Source: an uncultured bacterium (GTDB taxonomy: Bacteria > Verrucomicrobiota > Lentisphaeria > Oligosphaerales > Oligosphaeraceae). Taken from it: a stretch of 27,896 bases of DNA. Of the stretch, positions 24,795-27,896 are shown piece after piece (the stretch's first letter is position 1; each line of letters starts with the position of its first letter). The DNA lies in assembly GCA_900548225.1 (NCBI GenBank), contig URJM01000021.1, positions 1-27,896 on the forward strand, given 5' to 3'. The translations under genes and the position numbers were made by a program. The notes beneath the pieces were generated by a model. It was not told the DNA's origin. It saw nothing but the letters and a program-made list of their open reading frames with translations, and did not search any database.

Positions 24795-24908
24795 CTGGAG
24801 GCGGACCCGCCCCCCTGGAAGCACTGCGTGCGCAGTTTTTGATATTATCTTTGACAAAAAGCCAGCCTCCACCATTTTCGCCTTCATCCTGCCCCTCGGA
24901 GGTTCAGG

Positions 24909-25147
24909 CATTTCGTGGTTTAAACCGCCTCCTCTCCTCTCCTTTCCCTCCTTCCCATTCGTGTCCATTCGTGTCCATTCGTGGTTCTGATTTTTCCCTG
25001 CCCACGTCATTTCTTGTATTTTTCGTGTATTTCGTGCATTTCGTGGTTTAATCCCCTCCTCCCCTCTTCTCCTCCTTCGTCCCATTCGTGTCCATTCGTG
25101 GTTCTGATTTTTCCCTGCCCACGTCATTTCGTGCTTTTCGTGGTTTC
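24909..25147. repeat. short periodic repeat block 3
   Basis: A half unit and two composite units: CATTCGTGTC repeats, GGTTCTGATTTTTCCCTGCC, CACGTCATTTC, ATTTCGTG repeats, then GTGGTTTAATCCCCTCC. The middle and last units are ~80% alike by eye with a period near 125 nt. It fills the divergent gap between marR and the acetyltransferase gene; no gene is seen here. Confidence 0.85.
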
Positions 25148-25220
25148 ATCCCCTCCCTTCGTGGCTCGGCAGTAACCTCCCTGAGAATACATCATCCACC
25201 TCTTCCCACATCCTTCCCCT

Positions 25221-26369
25221 ATGCAGAACAGAATTGAAATCCGTCGTGGACTCCCTTCGGACTTTTCACGCATCACCGACCTGGTCGCCTGGAGCTTCCG
25301 CACCCACACCCCCGCCCACCTTCGCTTTGAAGACTTCGACCCCGCGACAGTCAATCCCTCCCCGGAGGCGATGGGCTACTGGCGGATTGCATTCCTCGAC
25401 GGCGAGATGGCCGGCGGCCTGGTGCTCGTCCCGCGCCGTCTTCGTCTTGGGGGCGCCGAGTTTGAGTACGGATGCATCGGCCATGTCCACTGCTACCCCA
25501 AATACCGCCACGCGGGCATCTTCCAGTCCCTGATGAACCGTGCCATTGCCGACATGGACGCCGACGGCATTCCCCTCTCCTACCTGAGCGGAGACCGTCT
25601 TCGCTACGGCAACTATGGGTGGGAACATGGTGGAACATACCGGATGCTATGCCTGGAACCCGCGCTGATGCGCTTCTCAAAGTGGAATCCGGAGCCGAGC
25701 GTCCTGGATTTCAGGGAATACCTGGGTGACGAAAAGGATACCCTCCGCATCAAGGCCGCACGGGAATCCGCCGCCTCCGCGCCCCTCCACGACACCGCCG
25801 AGGAAGTCAGGCAACTCTTCATCAAGCCCGGACGTGTCACCTATCTCTACGACACAGACGGCTCCTTCGCATACGCGGTCCTCTCGAACCGCGACATCCT
25901 GGAGTACGGCGGGGATGTCGACGGGGTCGAGAAAATCGTCCGATGCGTCCTCCAGACAGGTCCCATAAACGCATATCTGCCCCCTCCGGAATGCAATGGC
26001 CCCCTGGAAAGGATGCTTGACCAATACGCACAGTACTTCAAGAACGACAAAACCCAGATGGTGCGCATCAATGACCTGGTGAAGACGCTCCAGGCATTTA
26101 CGCCGTGGCTCGAGGAAAGGCTGCAGGGATGGGAGGGACGAATTGTCATCGCCGGAGAAGGCACGGAACATGCCGCCATCGCCGGAGACGGCAGCCATGT
26201 CAATGTCACAAGGACAGATGACGAGCCGGACCTGGCCGTGTCGCGCAGGAAGCTGGTGTCATTGCTCTTCGGGGCATGTCTGCCCGACGAGGTCGCACAT
26301 GACCGCAATCAATTCTGGAGACGGGCGTTCCCGCTCCCGATTACCTGGCCCCCAATGGAGCATTGCTAG
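25221..26369 (+). CDS. Eis-like GNAT family N-acetyltransferase
   Basis: A 382-residue protein with an N-terminal GNAT domain: IEIRRGLPSDFSRITDLVAWSF, then the acetyl-CoA-binding segment CIGHVHCYPKYRHAGIFQSL with the R-x-x-G-x-Q-like loop YRHAGIFQ, and LSYLSGDRLRYGNYGWE. A second, degenerate GNAT-like region and a C-terminal SCP2-like part (ending DLAVSRRKLVSLLFGACLPDE) complete the Eis architecture. Eis relatives acetylate aminoglycosides or protein/peptide amines; the substrate here is unknown. It is divergent from the marR-acrAB operon, which suggests but does not prove a drug-related role. No clear Shine-Dalgarno precedes the ATG at 25221. Confidence 0.88.
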   Translation: MQNRIEIRRGLPSDFSRITDLVAWSFRTHTPAHLRFEDFDPATVNPSPEAMGYWRIAFLDGEMAGGLVLVPRRLRLGGAEFEYGCIGHVHCYPKYRHAGIFQSLMNRAIADMDADGIPLSYLSGDRLRYGNYGWEHGGTYRMLCLEPALMRFSKWNPEPSVLDFREYLGDEKDTLRIKAARESAASAPLHDTAEEVRQLFIKPGRVTYLYDTDGSFAYAVLSNRDILEYGGDVDGVEKIVRCVLQTGPINAYLPPPECNGPLERMLDQYAQYFKNDKTQMVRINDLVKTLQAFTPWLEERLQGWEGRIVIAGEGTEHAAIAGDGSHVNVTRTDDEPDLAVSRRKLVSLLFGACLPDEVAHDRNQFWRRAFPLPITWPPMEHC

Positions 26370-26420
26370 TAGTAGGGAGAAGGGAGAAGAGGGTAGAAGG
26401 TAGTGCGTGGCCACTATGCA

Positions 26421-26560
26421 GTGGGCTTCCGTTGAGCGCGGCACAATGATGCCGCGCAGGCAGGTGACAGAGAAAAAAACATATATGGATCGCACGGCAA
26501 AGTCGTCGTGCGAGGCGCGCTCAAGCGCGCCAGCCACGCACTTCTCCCTGCCCTCTCCTC
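26421..26560. repeat. three-hairpin repeat unit (copy 3)
   Basis: Hairpins: GCGCGGCA-CAATGA-TGCCGCGC (26437-26458); CGCACGGC-AAAGTC-GTCGTGCG (26491-26512, one G-U); GGCGCGCT-CA-AGCGCGCC (26514-26531). The AGCCACGCACTTCTCCC tail follows. Between hairpins 1 and 2 is a GCAGGTGACAGAG plus A-rich linker shared with copy 4. Confidence 0.88.
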
Positions 26561-26571
26561 CCTTATCTCTA

Positions 26572-26720
26572 CTAAACGCAGTGGGCGTCCGTTGAGCGCG
26601 GCGCGATGATGCCGCGCAGCAGGTGACAGAGAGAAAAACATATATGGATCGCACGGCAAAGTCGCCGTGCGAGGCGCGCCCAAGCGCGCCAGCCACGCAC
26701 TACCTTCTTCTCCCTACTTT
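26572..26720. repeat. three-hairpin repeat unit (copy 4)
   Basis: Hairpins: GCGCGGC-GCGATGAT-GCCGCGC (26596-26617); CGCACGGC-AAAGTC-GCCGTGCG (26650-26671); GGCGCGC-CCAA-GCGCGCC (26673-26690). It begins CTAAACGCAGTGGGCGTCCG like copy 2 and is directly repeated ~150-160 nt after copy 3. Confidence 0.88.
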
Positions 26721-26930
26721 GGACGCCCACTGCATAGTGTCCACGCACTACCTTCTTCTCCCTTTTCCCTTCTCCCTACTTTGGACGCCCACTGCATAGT
26801 GTCCACGCACTACCTTCTTCTCCCTCCTCCCTACTCCCTACTTTAAGGAATATATTAACCTTGGTTGGCCTCCTGTGGGTTCCCGTGTTTTCTTGTTTTG
26901 TTATAACATCTTCCATTTCAGGCACTTAGA

Positions 26931-27896
26931 ATGTATTGGTATATAAAGTATCCCTTGATAGTGATTTTAGTCCTGTGTCTTTTGGGGATCACAGGCTTCA
27001 TCTGGCGTTCCTGCGACCGCAGGATTCCCGAGAAAGAGACAGGCGGCCCTGGTGGCGGCGAGGAAGTCGTTGTTCCTGGCAAGCCGGTAGTCGTCCAGCC
27101 TCCTGTGGAGGTTCCTGGTGGAGATGGCGGGGTAGTTGCTCCTGTGGTTCCGTCGGTTTCCGCGGATGTCGAGAAGCGTTTTACCGTTGCCCTGAATCAA
27201 TTGGAGCGCGGGAAATTGGAGGCGGCCCGTCAGATTGCGCGTCAGATATTGAGGATGGAGGGCGTAGTGGAGTACGATCCCACCTGGCGTCGTGCCGTCA
27301 AATTGATAGACGACATAGACAGGCGTCTCATGAACTCCTCCGCTCCGGCGGCGGAGAAGAAGTTCTACCGTGTAGTGAAGGGCGATTCCCTGGCGAAGAT
27401 AGCGAGCCGGAACTACACGAGCATTGGCGCCCTCATCAGGTGCAACGAGAGCCTTCGGCGTGACGACGGGCGCGACCCGATCATCCGTCCCAGCCAGACC
27501 TTGAGCTACATCCAGGGCAACTGGTCCATCAAGGTATCGAAGCAGCAATACCTGTTGATTCTCTATTTGGACGGGGAGGTCTACCGTGTGTGGCAGGTAG
27601 GGATTGGCAAGGAGAACCGGACTCCTGCGGGGAACTTCCTGATTACCGAGAAGCTGGTCGATCCCGCCTGGACTCCCCCCGGGAAGTACATACCCTCCGG
27701 GGATCCTGAGAACGTCCTTGGCACGAGATGGCTGAAGCTGACGCCGACCAACGGCACCGACCCAAGCCTTGAGGGGTACGGGATTCACGGCACCACCGAG
27801 CCCGAGACCGTGGGCACGAGCTGCTCTGCGGGCTGTGTCCGTCTTCGCAACGAAGACGTGGAGGAGTTGTACGACTTCATCCCCGCCCCTGGCGGG
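26931..27896 (+). CDS. LysM / L,D-transpeptidase (YkuD) protein, 3' end outside window
   Basis: The first 322 residues of a cell-wall enzyme; the frame is open to the window end. Residues ~7-24 form a TM anchor (YPLIVILVLCLLGITGFIW). A Pro/Gly/Val-rich linker (to ~77) and a helical repeat-like region (~78-140) follow. A LysM domain lies at ~145-193 (FYRVVKGDSLAKIASRNYTS to PSQTLSYIQG), then the YkuD domain from ~198. The catalytic motif is complete: GIHGT with His286 and SAGCVRLRNEDVEELYD with Cys302. Such enzymes make 3-3 crosslinks in peptidoglycan or attach proteins to it. The ATG at 26931 has no strong Shine-Dalgarno, and a TATAAC (26902-26907) upstream could be a -10 box. Confidence 0.93.
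   Translation, partial: MYWYIKYPLIVILVLCLLGITGFIWRSCDRRIPEKETGGPGGGEEVVVPGKPVVVQPPVEVPGGDGGVVAPVVPSVSADVEKRFTVALNQLERGKLEAARQIARQILRMEGVVEYDPTWRRAVKLIDDIDRRLMNSSAPAAEKKFYRVVKGDSLAKIASRNYTSIGALIRCNESLRRDDGRDPIIRPSQTLSYIQGNWSIKVSKQQYLLILYLDGEVYRVWQVGIGKENRTPAGNFLITEKLVDPAWTPPGKYIPSGDPENVLGTRWLKLTPTNGTDPSLEGYGIHGTTEPETVGTSCSAGCVRLRNEDVEELYDFIPAPGG

Larger units (their letters stand above)
26373..26841. mobile_element. MITE-like palindromic element with 55-nt terminal inverted repeats
   Basis: The left arm (26373-26427) runs GTAGGGAGAAGGGAGAAG to GTGCGTGGCCACTATGCAGT and GGGC. The right arm (26725-26779) is its near-perfect reverse complement, and the right arm is repeated directly at 26787-26841 (period 62 nt). 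A partial third copy of its CACGCACTACCTTCTTCTCC segment lies at 26694. Two three-hairpin units lie inside. No transposase frame and no target-site duplication were seen, so MITE is only the nearest label. It starts 4 nt after the acetyltransferase stop. Confidence 0.6.

Noticed and set aside
24102..25127. Minus-strand frame with NHEWTRMDTNG / HEIHE repeats
   Set aside because: It is a translation of the short periodic intergenic repeats plus antisense of marR, not a repeat protein.
24909..25147. CRISPR array
   Set aside because: The repeats are 9-10 nt and contiguous, without unique spacers of constant length, and no cas genes are present.
26259..26696. Minus-strand frames across the hairpin repeats (AGALERASHGDFAVRS type)
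   Set aside because: They are explained by the structured repeat units; the same is true of frames at 19156-19551.

Overview
The window comes from a bacterial chromosome with GC-rich genes (broadly around 60% GC) and tightly packed, often overlapping reading frames. Several signs suggest the PVC group, most likely a Lentisphaerota/Kiritimatiellota-type gut or environmental polysaccharide degrader. These are the folP-cdaA-cdaR gene order, the uronate catabolic genes, a GH78 family enzyme, and intergenic blocks of short CATTCGTGTC / TATTTCGTG repeats. On the minus strand those blocks read as NHEWTRMDTNG-like peptides, which I associate from memory with this group. The assignment is inference; there is no rRNA or other marker to settle it.

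Layout. 1-16643 is an almost continuous plus-strand run: purE; an exported protein of unknown function; a two-TM coiled-coil protein; a short RecO-like protein; cysS; an HD hydrolase; a GH78-like glycosidase; an MgtC-family protein; rmuC; a small membrane-anchored protein behind a structured leader; folP-cdaA-cdaR-miaA; then eda-kdgK-uxuA. The last three form a uronate pathway: mannonate to KDG, to KDPG, to pyruvate plus glyceraldehyde-3-phosphate. The cluster ends in a terminator.

16654-19265 is an accessory-looking stretch. It holds tRNA-Ala(CGC), a cloverleaf-like inverted-repeat element 2 nt after the tRNA, short periodic repeats, a DUF4160/DUF2442 gene pair whose first member is frameshifted by a 5-bp tandem duplication, an AT-rich HNH-endonuclease gene, and a possible gene remnant.

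19264-24794 is a minus-strand marR-acrA-acrB RND efflux operon with palindromes in its promoter and a strong intrinsic terminator. Divergent from it is an Eis-like GNAT acetyltransferase (25221-26369). This block is bracketed on both sides by same-orientation copies of a GC-rich three-hairpin repeat. The right-hand side (26373-26841) also carries 55-nt terminal inverted repeats, like a MITE or other palindromic element.

The window ends inside a LysM / L,D-transpeptidase gene.

Most noteworthy points: the diadenylate cyclase homologue has lost the canonical DGA and RHR residues (DGG, RQN); the cloverleaf element abuts the tRNA; the three-hairpin repeat family recurs; and the DUF4160 partner is broken by a 5-bp duplication. 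No complete, clearly new multi-gene system is evident from sequence reading alone.
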